A stretch of 64,000 nt of DNA from Prosthecochloris marina (GCF_003182595.1 NZ_PDNZ01000001.1:124001-188000); one strand, 5' to 3'. Counted from the first letter of the stretch, positions 53,316 through 62,691 are shown. Numbers and translations are program-made. Notes: generated by a model from the letters alone, not told the origin.

Positions 53316-54671
53316 TCAACCTGCAGTGTGCTTCAAGCTCGTAAACAGTCTGTCAAGATTCAGAACCTGATGCAGAATCACAGCAAGAATTGTCGTGGTC
53401 GGCAGAGGATCGGTGAAAAACATTTTCACCAGTTCGGGGGCACGCGCATAGAGCTCGGGAAGAAAAGCCGTACTCAATCCGAACATCAAGGCAATACCCA
53501 CGACGAACGTTTTTCGGGGTCCCCACTCTTCGGCAAACATTTCGAGTAAACCGGTACAGATCATAAAACATCCGGCAAAAATGATAGAAGCGCCCAAGAC
53601 CGGTTTGGGCATGAGCGTCAGGGCCACGGTCAGTTTAGGACAAAAAGCAAGCAGAATAAAAATAATTCCTGCAGCAACGCTTATCCAGCGGCTCAACACT
53701 TTGGTGGAACCGGCGAGCCCTATATTGCTGGAGGATGTATCTACCGCCATTCCTCCCAACAAACCTGCAAGCGCTGTTGAAAAACCGTCTGCGAGCAGTC
53801 CTTTCCTGATAGGCACATAATCAACCGATTCACGTTCAGGTTCAGGTTCAGAGATTTTCTGCGCGGCGAGAAGATTACCGAAAGATTTTAAGGAACCACT
53901 GACAGCGATAATCACAAAGGGAACAAGAAGACCGGTATCGAAAGTAATGTGTCGAAACTCCGGCCCCGCTGAAGGGAGAGCGAAAAGAGGTATTTCTGCA
54001 ATCCTGATGAGGCTATGCAGGTACTTCGGCTCCAGCACAACGGCAAACACCCATCCTGCAATCATCCCAATCAGCAAGCAGTATATCTTAACGAACCCTT
54101 TCCCCCAGAGATTACTGAGCACCATGACCATAAGAGACATCATTCCGATAACGATATCCTCCGCTCGAATTGCATCTCCTTTGTACTCCAGGCCGAAAAG
54201 AGATGTAACGGACATCTTGATAACGCTCACTCCAACCATGGCTACAACAAGCCCGACAATGAACTTCGGAAAAACACGTTTCAACTTCTGAACAACCGGT
54301 GAAAGCGCCATTTCAATCAAACCGGCAATAAGAATCATTCCGCGCATCAGGGGAAGTCCCCCCATCCAGGCGGCTGAGAGCGAAACACTGAAATAGGATG
54401 GTCCACAAACATTCGGGCACAGATAACCGGAACCGATAAACGGAAGTCCAACCGACTGTACGATCGAGCCCAAACCAGCAGCAATCATGGAAAAGGTAAC
54501 CAGCGTTGCACCGAACTCGGAAGTCTCACTGATCTGGGAAGTAAAAATAATCGGTAGGGCGACCGAAACAAACATCAACAGCACATGCTGAATGGAGAGA
54601 ACGATTAAATGCCCGACTGGAGGTACCTCGTTGACCGCATACTCGAGAGCTGAATCTTTTTCCGATGTCAT
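53316..54671 (-). CDS. NCS2-family nucleobase (uracil/xanthine) permease
   Basis: 451 aa from the ATG at 54671, chosen over the longer frame because MTSEKDSALEYAVNEVPPVG matches family N-termini. About 12-14 transmembrane helices are visible, with the NCS2 features PFIGSGYLCPNVCGPSYFSV (TM3 region) and AVDTSSSNIGLAGSTKVLSR (TM10 region). It imports a nucleobase by proton or sodium symport; the substrate (xanthine, uric acid or uracil) is not certain. Confidence 0.9.
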   Translation of the reverse strand: MTSEKDSALEYAVNEVPPVGHLIVLSIQHVLLMFVSVALPIIFTSQISETSEFGATLVTFSMIAAGLGSIVQSVGLPFIGSGYLCPNVCGPSYFSVSLSAAWMGGLPLMRGMILIAGLIEMALSPVVQKLKRVFPKFIVGLVVAMVGVSVIKMSVTSLFGLEYKGDAIRAEDIVIGMMSLMVMVLSNLWGKGFVKIYCLLIGMIAGWVFAVVLEPKYLHSLIRIAEIPLFALPSAGPEFRHITFDTGLLVPFVIIAVSGSLKSFGNLLAAQKISEPEPERESVDYVPIRKGLLADGFSTALAGLLGGMAVDTSSSNIGLAGSTKVLSRWISVAAGIIFILLAFCPKLTVALTLMPKPVLGASIIFAGCFMICTGLLEMFAEEWGPRKTFVVGIALMFGLSTAFLPELYARAPELVKMFFTDPLPTTTILAVILHQVLNLDRLFTSLKHTAG

Positions 54672-54860
54672 AAAATTACCGGTTAAAAACGAACATCTAA
54701 AAAACCATATAGCCTTCAAATCAAAAAACTTACAAAAACATCACAATATCAACCCGATTGCAGACAGTTATTGGTCATGTCCATCCTTGTTTCATCATGC
54801 AGCTCTCCCAACGATGAAACCATCCACAAACAATCTATCTCTGCTCCACTGCCCGATGAC

Positions 54861-55790
54861 TCATGGTGGCTGTGGAAGATCGGTAACCGCACCAACATAT
54901 ACCAGCTTACCGTCCAGAAACGCCTTTCGAAGGTAAAGGCTTTTTTTTATCAAGCCACGCTGGTATCTGCTTTTTGCAAGAAAAACTTCCCATGTCGCCT
55001 CTTTTTCATTCAGTCGTTTCAATGCTTTTTCAAAAGGCCGGTGTCCGGCTTCATCAACACAATCGACAATGTTCCTTTTCTGAAATTGCTTATTCACAAC
55101 CGGTGAAATCAATGCGGTACCATCCGCATGAAACACAAAAACACGGACGTCTCGGTAATTATACTCGGAAAAAGGATCGGCGATCGATGAGATAGCCGAT
55201 GCTCCTTCACGGTTTATGCGTTCGACAGCATCATCAACGATAATTCTGATAAACTCTTTTTCTTCATGAGGATAATCAATTCCCCCCCCGATAAAAAAAT
55301 CCTTGCCATCGATGGAAGTAACCTTGAAATGACAAGAAGATTTAGGAACAGGATAAAATTTCCCCGGTTCCCACCAAGTATAATGAACCCACCCATGACG
55401 GTTATTCGGATTTTCAATAGCCCTCAGGATAAGCTTTGTTATCTGCTTGCCGTTTTTGTCGGTAACATCGAGAAGGTTCTTACCCTCCAATTCCGGCATT
55501 CCGCCATGAAAGAGGTTCGTGCCATCGAGAGAATAAATATAGAGGTAATAGTCGGGAGTAGTATACTTCGTGAGGTTATCCTTGAACTGGTCGATGCCCT
55601 GAATACCCTCATTTTGCAGAACAAGAGAAGCATCATAGACAAAACGAACAAGATCCCTCGTATCACGGTACAGGTACATTCCGAGACCGAGGTCTGGATA
55701 TTTGCTTTGACAACCCGAAGTTGAAAAAAGAAAAGCCGAAAAAAGAAAAAGGGAAAGCTGACGACAAATCCTTCTGCTCTGGAATTTCAT
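54861..55790 (-). CDS. Cache-domain lipoprotein
   Basis: 309 aa from the ATG at 55790. The lipobox is FSTSGC (Cys27). The rest is a Cache-type extracellular sensor fold: a long helix (RDLVRFVYDASLVLQNEG) followed by PAS-like YYLYIYSLDGTNLFHGGMPE, GWVHYTWWEPGK and FKVTSIDGKDFFIGGGIDYP, then a second similar half (VRVFVFHADGTALISPVVNK). It has no kinase or MCP module, so it is a stand-alone ligand-binding lipoprotein, as in some predicted small-molecule sensors. A ligand cannot be named. Confidence 0.78.
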   Translation of the reverse strand: MKFQSRRICRQLSLFLFSAFLFSTSGCQSKYPDLGLGMYLYRDTRDLVRFVYDASLVLQNEGIQGIDQFKDNLTKYTTPDYYLYIYSLDGTNLFHGGMPELEGKNLLDVTDKNGKQITKLILRAIENPNNRHGWVHYTWWEPGKFYPVPKSSCHFKVTSIDGKDFFIGGGIDYPHEEKEFIRIIVDDAVERINREGASAISSIADPFSEYNYRDVRVFVFHADGTALISPVVNKQFQKRNIVDCVDEAGHRPFEKALKRLNEKEATWEVFLAKSRYQRGLIKKSLYLRKAFLDGKLVYVGAVTDLPQPP

Positions 55791-55902
55791 AGATGCAAAC
55801 TTCTGCTGTTGCCAAACCCTCTGGTCACTAAGGCTTTTAGCCGAATAGGAATATAGATACAAGGAAACGATTTACTCAATCCGTCAAGAGGAAAAAGAGA
55901 AC

Positions 55903-56283
55903 TCAGTCTTTTTTTTTCGGATAATACTTTACGTCAGGAAAATCTTTAAGAAACGGATCCTGAGTCCAGACCACCGCATGATTGAGCTGAGCTGTAGCAA
56001 GTGTGATCCCGGGAGAAAATGGAAGATTGTGTTTGGCGCTCAAACGCGCAGCCAGCACTGCTACAGCATCCGTGAGGTCAACGGATTGAGATTGCTGCAT
56101 GAAAGCCACGACCTGAAGCGCTTCAGCATCACTCATATTTTTCATGACATAGGAAAACACCTCATAAAAACAGAGAGTCGGTACGATAACCTTATCCATA
56201 TCACGAAGCGCTTCAAGAAAGTAGGAAGCATAGGGGCCATCATTGAAAAACTCTATCCAGCCGGAACTATCCACAAGATTCAT
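55903..56283 (-). CDS. PIN-domain protein, VapC-like toxin (possibly inactive)
   Basis: 126 aa from the ATG at 56283; the frame upstream overlaps the antitoxin. PIN-fold features: Asp5 in NLVDSSGWIEFF, Glu near residue 41 in FYEVFSYV, and WTQDPFLKDF near the end. The third acidic residue, usually in a PxDAxIAATA-type motif, is replaced by SPGITLATA, with Pro at the Asp position, so RNase activity may be lost. It overlaps the 3' end of the antitoxin gene by 17 bases, a classic antitoxin-toxin layout. Confidence 0.82.
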   Translation of the reverse strand: MNLVDSSGWIEFFNDGPYASYFLEALRDMDKVIVPTLCFYEVFSYVMKNMSDAEALQVVAFMQQSQSVDLTDAVAVLAARLSAKHNLPFSPGITLATAQLNHAVVWTQDPFLKDFPDVKYYPKKKD

Positions 56284-56485
56284 AGCCCCCCTCCGGACCA
56301 CTGGACCTCGTCTCATATTTCTTTAGAAACCCTCTCATTTCATGCGCCTCTTTATGTGGAATAAGCTCGATACGTTCTCCGTATTGAACAACCTGAATTT
56401 TCTGTCCTGGAACGAGCTTCAGCGATTCCCTGATTTTTCGAGGTATCACAACCTGAAATTTTGGTGAAATAGTAACCTGTTGCAT
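56267..56485 (-). CDS. AbrB/MazE-type antitoxin
   Basis: 72 aa from the ATG at 56485. The swapped-hairpin DNA-binding motif is clear: VTISPKFQVVIPRKIRESLK then LVPGQKIQVVQYGERIELIP. The C-terminal tail (KYETRSSGPEGGYESCG) would bind the toxin. It is the first gene of the pair and should autorepress the operon. Confidence 0.87.
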   Translation of the reverse strand: MQQVTISPKFQVVIPRKIRESLKLVPGQKIQVVQYGERIELIPHKEAHEMRGFLKKYETRSSGPEGGYESCG

Positions 56486-56647
56486 AGAAAAGCAAGCATT
56501 ATCGTTCAAAAAAGCGTAATACGACATAATTTAGAAACAAATTATCGTAATACGAAACACTAATCGATAAACAATCATGGTAAAAAACACCTTTATAACA
56601 TCCTCATCCATCGAACCTTATGAGTTTTGGTTTATTGACCCAATAAT

Positions 56648-56663
56648 TGTACATATATGTACA
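56648..56663. promoter_or_regulatory. 16-bp perfect palindrome upstream of the KamA-like gene
   Basis: TGTACATATATGTACA is fully self-complementary. It lies in the 284-bp divergent space between the antitoxin and the KamA-like gene, about 105 bp before the latter. A regulator binding site is plausible but not demonstrated. Confidence 0.5.
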
Positions 56664-56769
56664 GATTACCTCGTAGGTATCGAGGAGTCTTGTTTAATCA
56701 TACAGGTTAGAGCTTTACAATTCCTTTTACGCTCTGCCGATATTTTAGCAACCATCAAAAGCAGTTGTT

Positions 56770-58074
56770 ATGCTGAAATATCGCTCATACGCAGCACATA
56801 ATCTTCACACACTCCCTCAATACGGAGAAATACCGGAAGAGCAGCTTCACGTTGTCAAAACCGTTGCCGCCGTCTATCCGTTTAGGGTGAACAACTACGT
56901 TACAGAAAACCTTATCGATTGGTCGAACATCCCGGATGACCCTATGTTCAGATTGAGCTTTCCTCAAAGCGAAATGCTTGATCCTGTAGATTTTGAACGA
57001 ATATCCGAACTTGTGCGAAGAGAAGCTGAACCGGAAGCGATCCAACAAGCTGCGAGGGAGATACAACTCTTGCAGAATCCCAATCCTGCCGGGCAAATGG
57101 AACTCAACACTCCTCGCATGAATGGCGACTTTCTTCACGGCATTCAGCACAAATACAGGGAAAGTGTTTTGTTTTTCCCGTCCGAAGCCCAGGTTTGCCA
57201 CGCTTATTGTACGTATTGTTTCAGATGGCCTCAATTTTCAGGTCTTGAAAATCTTAAATTCGCAAACAACGACATCAACCTGCTGGTCAACTATCTTCAG
57301 GAGCATCCTGAGGTAAAAGACATTATTTTTACCGGTGGTGATCCAATGGTGATGAACACCGGCTTGATAAAAAAATATATCAAGCCCCTCTTGAACATCC
57401 CTACCGTAAGAACCATCAGGATCGGCACAAAAGCACTGAGCTGGTGGCCTCATCGATTTACCTCCGATCACGATTCCGACGAATTGCTTCATTTTTTCGA
57501 AGAGGTCGTCTCCTCCGGCAAACATCTTGCCATAATGGCGCACATCAGCCATCCTAGAGAAATCGAAACATCCATAGCCATTGACGCCGTTCGGCGTATT
57601 CGGTCAACCGGGGCTGTCATACGCAGTCAATCACCAATCGTTCGACACATCAATGATGATGTAGGCACCTGGGAAACCATGTGGCAAAAACAGCTTCAGG
57701 AGGGCATCATACCCTATTATATGTTCCTGGAAAGGGATACCGGAGCCAAACACTATTTTGAAGTCCCTCTTGCTCAAGCAGTCGAAATATTCAATAGCGC
57801 TTATCAAAAGATGTCGGGACTCGGCCGCACCGTACGCGGACCATCGATGTCCTGTTCACCGGGCAAAATTATTGTTGAAGATATCCTGGAAATCAATGGA
57901 GAAAAAATATTTGCCCTCAAGTTCACTCAAAGCCGAAATCCCGAGTGGACGAACAAGTTATTCTTTGCCGAATACAGCGAAACAGCTTCATGGTTAGATG
58001 ACCTTGTTCCCGCATTTGGTCATGAAGAATTCTTCTTTGAAAAAGAAATGGAAGCCCTTTACTCTTACTGTTAA
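56770..58074 (+). CDS. KamA (lysine 2,3-aminomutase)-like radical SAM enzyme
   Basis: 434 aa. The radical-SAM motif CHAYCTYCFRW (Cys143, Cys147, Cys150) is followed by FTGGDPMVM, typical of the KAM family, and KALSWWPHRF. The PLP-lysine region, PGGGGK in lysine aminomutase, here reads SMSCSPGK (Lys366 kept, Gly tract absent). The Asp that contacts the substrate epsilon-amine seven residues before that Lys is Ser359 here. So it is KAM-like but probably acts on another amino acid or carries out a different reaction. No acetyltransferase partner (ablB) lies beside it. Confidence 0.8.
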   Translation: MLKYRSYAAHNLHTLPQYGEIPEEQLHVVKTVAAVYPFRVNNYVTENLIDWSNIPDDPMFRLSFPQSEMLDPVDFERISELVRREAEPEAIQQAAREIQLLQNPNPAGQMELNTPRMNGDFLHGIQHKYRESVLFFPSEAQVCHAYCTYCFRWPQFSGLENLKFANNDINLLVNYLQEHPEVKDIIFTGGDPMVMNTGLIKKYIKPLLNIPTVRTIRIGTKALSWWPHRFTSDHDSDELLHFFEEVVSSGKHLAIMAHISHPREIETSIAIDAVRRIRSTGAVIRSQSPIVRHINDDVGTWETMWQKQLQEGIIPYYMFLERDTGAKHYFEVPLAQAVEIFNSAYQKMSGLGRTVRGPSMSCSPGKIIVEDILEINGEKIFALKFTQSRNPEWTNKLFFAEYSETASWLDDLVPAFGHEEFFFEKEMEALYSYC

Positions 58075-58093
58075 CAACAGCTGAAGAGAAAGT

Positions 58094-58141
58094 AAAAAAA
58101 GCCAAAACAACTCATCACAAAAAAGTTGTTTTGGCTTTTTT
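58094..58141 (+). terminator. Strong bidirectional hairpin terminator
   Basis: A perfect 12-bp stem, GCCAAAACAACT / AGTTGTTTTGGC, with an 11-base loop, flanked by seven A on the left and six T on the right. It ends the KamA-like transcript. Confidence 0.92.
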
Positions 58142-58329
58142 CATTAAAGAAAAACAACTAAAGAACCATAAAAACAAAAAGAATAAAAAAATAAAAAAAA
58201 CAGAAATAAGCACCACGAATAATAAATAAAAGTTTATACAAAAGATACCAAAGACTTATTTTAAAATAACTTAATACTAATAGAGCAAACAAATTATAAC
58301 CAAAAAAAACTCTCATATATCGCACAGTA
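58142..58329. other. Very A+T-rich stretch
   Basis: About 188 bp made largely of A on the plus strand (runs such as AAAGAATAAAAAAATAAAAA), markedly unlike the rest of the window. It precedes the DNA glycosylase gene, whose first third is also A+T-rich. It probably holds that gene's promoter, or marks the edge of acquired DNA. Confidence 0.6.
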
Positions 58330-59280
58330 ATGACGCAAACAGAAAAATTAAAAACAGTAAAAAAAGATTTGAGGTCCATCGACATTGAGGGATCTTTATT
58401 CAGCGGACAATGCTTTAGATGGGATTATCTTCGTAATGGAAAACAGATATATTTTGGCGTAATAGATGACAATATCTTCATCATAAAAAAGGCTAAACAA
58501 ACAAGCTATACCATTACAACATCAAAAAACTTTTCACATGATGAAGCATTTCATGAATTCATGAATAACTATTTTTGTCTCGATATCGATCCAAACGAAC
58601 TCTTCCCTGTCGAATTCAGTGAACGCTATCCTGGAATATGGAAGCTCATAAAGCCTTATTTAGGGTTGAAAATTCTACGGCAAAATGCATTTGAAACCCT
58701 GATAACGTTCATGTGCGCACAGGGACTTGGCATGAAAATCATACGGAGACAGATATCGTATCTGGCAAAAGAATATGGTGAACAATACACCGTGCCCCTA
58801 GAGGGTAAACCCTTTATATATTATGGTTTTCCCTCTCCGGAAACCCTTGCGGGAACAAACCCTGAATCTCTCAGGCTTTGCACGAACAACAACTGTATAC
58901 GGGCGAAAAACATCATCGATGCGGCAAAGAGTGTTGCGTCGGGTGTACTTGATCTGGAATGTCTCAAAGACCCTGAAATGCCCCTGGAAACTGCCAGAAA
59001 GCGTCTTTGTGCCCATTCGGGGATAGGTTATAAAATAGCCGACTGCATTTTGCTGTTCGGACTGCATCGTTTCTCGGCATTTCCCATAGACACGCACGTA
59101 AGGCAGTATCTCGCATCATGGTTTTCAGTCGGTGATGCGTTACAAACATTGACCCAAAAGAATTATCTTTTTCTACAGGATCAGGCCTTACGCCTATTGA
59201 AACCTGAATTTGCCGGTTTTGCCGGACACATACTTTTCCACAGCTGGAGAAAAGAGATTAAACATCTGACAACCTACTAA
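58330..59280 (+). CDS. ogg: 8-oxoguanine DNA glycosylase/AP lyase (OGG1-type)
   Basis: 316 aa. An OGG_N-like domain in the first 125 residues (LFSGQCFRWDYL) is followed by a helix-hairpin-helix GPD domain: HSGIGYKIADCILLFGLHRF holds the catalytic Lys235, and FPIDTHVRQY holds Asp254, 19 residues later as in OGG1. It excises 8-oxoguanine and nicks the backbone. OGG1-type enzymes are uncommon in bacteria, where MutM is usual. The A+T-rich 5' part and upstream region hint at transfer. Confidence 0.9.
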   Translation: MTQTEKLKTVKKDLRSIDIEGSLFSGQCFRWDYLRNGKQIYFGVIDDNIFIIKKAKQTSYTITTSKNFSHDEAFHEFMNNYFCLDIDPNELFPVEFSERYPGIWKLIKPYLGLKILRQNAFETLITFMCAQGLGMKIIRRQISYLAKEYGEQYTVPLEGKPFIYYGFPSPETLAGTNPESLRLCTNNNCIRAKNIIDAAKSVASGVLDLECLKDPEMPLETARKRLCAHSGIGYKIADCILLFGLHRFSAFPIDTHVRQYLASWFSVGDALQTLTQKNYLFLQDQALRLLKPEFAGFAGHILFHSWRKEIKHLTTY

Positions 59281-59301
59281 TCCCCAATCACTCATGCTGC
59301 C

Positions 59302-60126
59302 ATGACAAGAAAAAGCTCACCCGTTTTAAAGCAGAGCAGAATCATTGCACTGCTTGTTACAGCAATGTTTCTCGGTTCCTGTGCAACCGTTCCGGTGACC
59401 GGGCGTTCACAGCTCAATATCGTTCCCGCTTCATCGATGCTCTCTTTGAGTAACGAACAATACAATGAGTTTCTGAGAAAAAACAAGCGGAGCCAAAACA
59501 GTGTCGAAACCGCAAGGGTAAAGCGGGTTGGCCGCAAGCTGAAAACTGCAGTTGAACAGTACTTCCGTCAGCGTGGTCTCTATTCCGAACTGAGAAATTA
59601 TTCATGGGAATTCAACCTTATAGAAAATAAATCACCAAATGCCTGGTGCATGCCCGGTGGAAAAATCGTCGTTTACACCGGCATCCTTCCCTATACAAAA
59701 ACCGATGCAGGACTTTCCGTGGTTATGGCCCATGAAATCGCCCATGCCGTAGCAAAACACGGCAATGAACGCATGAGCCAGATGCTTTTGACCCAAATGG
59801 GTGGAATGGCTCTCAGTAGCGCCTTACAATCAAGTCCAAAAAAAACACGCAGTCTTTGGTTGACAGCGTTCGGTGTCGGCTCACAGGTTGCCCTCGTTCT
59901 CCCCTACAGTCGCCTGCACGAGTATGAAGCTGACAAGATTGGCCTGATCTTCATGGCAATGGCCGGTTACAACCCGAATGAAGCTGTAAGCTTCTGGCAA
60001 AGAATGTCGAAAAGTTCAAAAGGAGGCAAACCACCGGAGTTTTTAAGCACTCACCCGTCCGATGCATCCAGAATCCGCCAGATTCGAAACGCGATACCGG
60101 ATGCGATGAAATACTATAAAAAGTGA
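59302..60126 (+). CDS. M48-family zinc metallopeptidase lipoprotein
   Basis: 274 aa. The lipobox is FLGSC (Cys27). The peptidase has HEIAHAVAKHG (HExxH at 144-148), with the third ligand in LPYSRLHEYEADKIGLIFM (Glu of EADKIG). It is a periplasmic/outer-membrane-facing M48 protease like YcaL/LoiP/BepA. It lies 21 bp after the OGG gene and may be cotranscribed. Confidence 0.93.
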   Translation: MTRKSSPVLKQSRIIALLVTAMFLGSCATVPVTGRSQLNIVPASSMLSLSNEQYNEFLRKNKRSQNSVETARVKRVGRKLKTAVEQYFRQRGLYSELRNYSWEFNLIENKSPNAWCMPGGKIVVYTGILPYTKTDAGLSVVMAHEIAHAVAKHGNERMSQMLLTQMGGMALSSALQSSPKKTRSLWLTAFGVGSQVALVLPYSRLHEYEADKIGLIFMAMAGYNPNEAVSFWQRMSKSSKGGKPPEFLSTHPSDASRIRQIRNAIPDAMKYYKK

Positions 60127-60219
60127 ACCGCTTGGCATCACGATCCCTGAATTGTGAATCCAGGTACGGTGAACACGTTAATCTGTTTTGTTTGGCTTAC
60201 TCATACAAAGCATCGCCTG

Positions 60220-61059
60220 TCACGAAAGGCGTTTCACGATTCGAAATCCTCTGAAATCGTTGAGCGCTCCCGGAACGCAAAAACTTCTTTTCGAGCACCG
60301 AAACGACAATGAATCGCTATAGCGCCAGCAGCTCCCCCGTTCATGGCGCAAAGATCCTTCATCAGGCCCTTCTGGGTTTTCCCGTGAACCGGTCTCAGGA
60401 TATCGTTCCCCGTACCAGTCGGCACACCATTCATAAACATTACCACTCTGGTTCCATGTACCGTAACCGGATACCCCATCTGGATAGCCATAGACTTCAC
60501 TTGTCGGATCCTGCAAACGGTTGCTCCTGTTTCGGCACTTGTCTTCGTCCCAATCGTCACCCCATGGATAAAGATACCCCTGTAGCCCTTTTGCGGCTTT
60601 TTCCCACTGTGCTTCAGTCGGCAGCATACATCCTGCCCACTCGGCATAGGTTTTCGCATCATCCCAGTTAACGCAAACAACCGGATGTGTGGCGAATTCT
60701 TCAGGGAATGTGTCTCCCTGCCAGACACTCACCGCGTCGATCCATGCCCCTTGGCTTGGTGCCCGATGACCTGTAGCATCGATAAAAACCTTGTATTGTC
60801 GATTCGTCACCATATACATTCCGATATAGTAAGAATCCAGATAGACGCTATGCTTACCACAATCCTCATCAAGCCCGTCCCCCATTTCAAATTTACCGCC
60901 AGGGACAAGTACCATAGGTGATGCATCGACGTTATTGACGACAAGTGGCGGCAGACTATGCTTTTGGGTGTACAGTGAACGCCTTCGGAGTTCTGCAAGG
61001 AGCCTCTCCAGTTCAATACTCCTCTGTTCTTTCGTTGATCTCTTTGTCATGTGTCTCAT
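60220..61059 (-). CDS. SUMF1/FGE-sulfatase-domain protein
   Basis: 279 aa. An N-terminal helical segment of about 45 residues (SIELERLLAELRRRSLYTQK) precedes a formylglycine-generating-enzyme-like domain: MVLVPGGKFEMGDG, GMYMVTNRQYKVFI, PVVCVNWDDAKTYAEW, LPTEAQWEKAAKG, GNVYEWCADWY and RGSCWRYSDSLSFRCSKRSF, FRGFRIV. Such domains are found in sulfatase modification and other systems (EgtB, PvdO). It is the last gene of an operon with AAA+ and Hsp70-like genes, 15 bp after the AAA+ gene. Confidence 0.88.
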   Translation of the reverse strand: MRHMTKRSTKEQRSIELERLLAELRRRSLYTQKHSLPPLVVNNVDASPMVLVPGGKFEMGDGLDEDCGKHSVYLDSYYIGMYMVTNRQYKVFIDATGHRAPSQGAWIDAVSVWQGDTFPEEFATHPVVCVNWDDAKTYAEWAGCMLPTEAQWEKAAKGLQGYLYPWGDDWDEDKCRNRSNRLQDPTSEVYGYPDGVSGYGTWNQSGNVYEWCADWYGERYPETGSRENPEGPDEGSLRHERGSCWRYSDSLSFRCSKRSFCVPGALNDFRGFRIVKRLS

Positions 61060-61074
61060 TCTGACTTGGTCCTG

Positions 61075-62691
61075 TCAATCAAGACGCGGGCGGCTTTCGG
61101 GGATGCTTTCAAGGTCTACTTTTTCACCTGAAAGATTATCGGAAGCATTGCGCACCAGCCCTTGATCAACCATGAGCCGCAGTGTTTCAATATGTTTTTC
61201 ATGGGATTTTGCCAAAGGAACCATTTCTCTTGCGGCAGCAAGCAGGTCATCGGTATCGATCTCCCGCCGGTTATCACGAAATGCCGGAAACATGGCATCA
61301 TTGACCAGGGCTTGCAGTTCCGCACCGACAAATCCTTCAGTCATCTTTGCGACCGCATCGAGGTTGAAGCGTTGAGATATCATGCTAATGCCCTGCTGTT
61401 TAAGATGCACCTCGAGAATTCTCGTTCTCTCGGCTCTTGTCGGCAAATCAAGAAAGAAAATCTCATCAAAACGTCCTTTGCGGAACAATTCCGGAGGAAG
61501 CCGGTCAATATTGTTCGCCGTCGCGAATACAAACACAGGAGCACTCTTCTCCTGCATCCATGTAAGGAAGGTTGCCAGAACACGGCTGGCCGTACCACTG
61601 TCCCCGGTTGAACCGGCAAAAGCCTTCTCTATTTCATCTACCCAGAGAACGCAGGGGGCTATCACTTCGGCAATTCGTATTGCCTCGCGAATATTGCGTT
61701 CACTCGATCCAAGAAGCCCGCTGAAAACCGCGCCGACATCCATGCGCAACAACGTCATCCCCCAATGCCCTGCAGTAACCTTGGCGCAGAGACTTTTTCC
61801 TGTACCGGGTATCCCGACAAGAGCGACGCCTTTTGGTGCTGACAAACCATAATCCCGAGCTTCCTGACTAAAGGCTTCCTGCCTTTCATCAAGCCATTTT
61901 TTCAGCGCTCCCAGCCCCCCGACATTGCTCATCATACCGGTGTAGGGATATAATTCAAGAGCACCACTTTCACGGATGATGTGCTGTTTTTCATTCAACA
62001 CCTGCCTGACTGCACGCTCATCAAGTCCACCTTTCCCGGCAAGCACTATGGCCTTACGAAATGCCCGTCCAGCCTCGACGACCGAAAGCCCGAGCGCGCT
62101 CTCAACAAGCCTTTCCATCAGACCGGGTGATACGTTTCTGAGTGCGTTGCTCGAAGAGGAAAGACGCTCGAGGAGCTCTCTCATCTGTTCAGTCCCGGGT
62201 TTGCCGACATCGATTGCCGGAATATCCTGTCGAAGCTCAACCGGCAGGTTGCGCTCAGGGCTTGTCAGGATAATATTGACAGGCTGCTCCCGTGCAGGAA
62301 GACGGGCCGAGAGGTTGCGAAGCATACGCAACACGGATGGACGATGCTCCCAGGCACGATGAAAATCTTTCAGGATAAATATGGCAGCTCCTTGATAATC
62401 ATCGATGATGCCAAGCACCGTTTCCGGCGAAGCCAAGCGCTTACCGAATGGAACGGCCGGTTCTTTTATTTCGATAAACTGATCTCCGCTATCCCATGAT
62501 ATGAGCCCCATGCCTTCTTGCGGCCAATCATCGGCATGTGTCCATGCATCAAGGGTATGCATCGCATCCTCTTCGTCAATCGTCACTAACTGTAGAAGAG
62601 CGATACGAGCATTGATATTCAGTTTCAGCTCGTCGAGCCAGCCTTTCATCACAATCGACTTTTTTACACTCTCAGCCAGATTATTGTTCAT
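61075..62691 (-). CDS. AAA+ ATPase, Ycf46-like
   Basis: 538 aa. A less conserved N-terminal half (residues about 1-235) is followed by a AAA+ module: Walker A GVALVGIPGTGKSLCAKV, Walker B CVLWVDEIEKAFAG, the arginine-finger region ELFRKGRFDEIFFLDLPTRA and a C-terminal lid. It resembles the Ycf46 group, of unknown function in phototrophs and others. Its ATG overlaps the stop of the Hsp70-like gene (ATGA), and the SUMF gene follows, so all three should be cotranscribed. Confidence 0.85.
   Translation of the reverse strand: MNNNLAESVKKSIVMKGWLDELKLNINARIALLQLVTIDEEDAMHTLDAWTHADDWPQEGMGLISWDSGDQFIEIKEPAVPFGKRLASPETVLGIIDDYQGAAIFILKDFHRAWEHRPSVLRMLRNLSARLPAREQPVNIILTSPERNLPVELRQDIPAIDVGKPGTEQMRELLERLSSSSNALRNVSPGLMERLVESALGLSVVEAGRAFRKAIVLAGKGGLDERAVRQVLNEKQHIIRESGALELYPYTGMMSNVGGLGALKKWLDERQEAFSQEARDYGLSAPKGVALVGIPGTGKSLCAKVTAGHWGMTLLRMDVGAVFSGLLGSSERNIREAIRIAEVIAPCVLWVDEIEKAFAGSTGDSGTASRVLATFLTWMQEKSAPVFVFATANNIDRLPPELFRKGRFDEIFFLDLPTRAERTRILEVHLKQQGISMISQRFNLDAVAKMTEGFVGAELQALVNDAMFPAFRDNRREIDTDDLLAAAREMVPLAKSHEKHIETLRLMVDQGLVRNASDNLSGEKVDLESIPESRPRLD

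Noticed and set aside
56577..56801. 74-codon frame upstream of the KamA-like gene
   Set aside because: It overlaps the true gene start and the palindrome, has no SD, and shows no protein-like pattern.
60205..60235. Hairpin CGCCT/AGGCG between the M48 and SUMF genes
   Set aside because: Only a 5-bp stem without a T-run on either strand, and it overlaps the end of the SUMF gene; not a convincing terminator.
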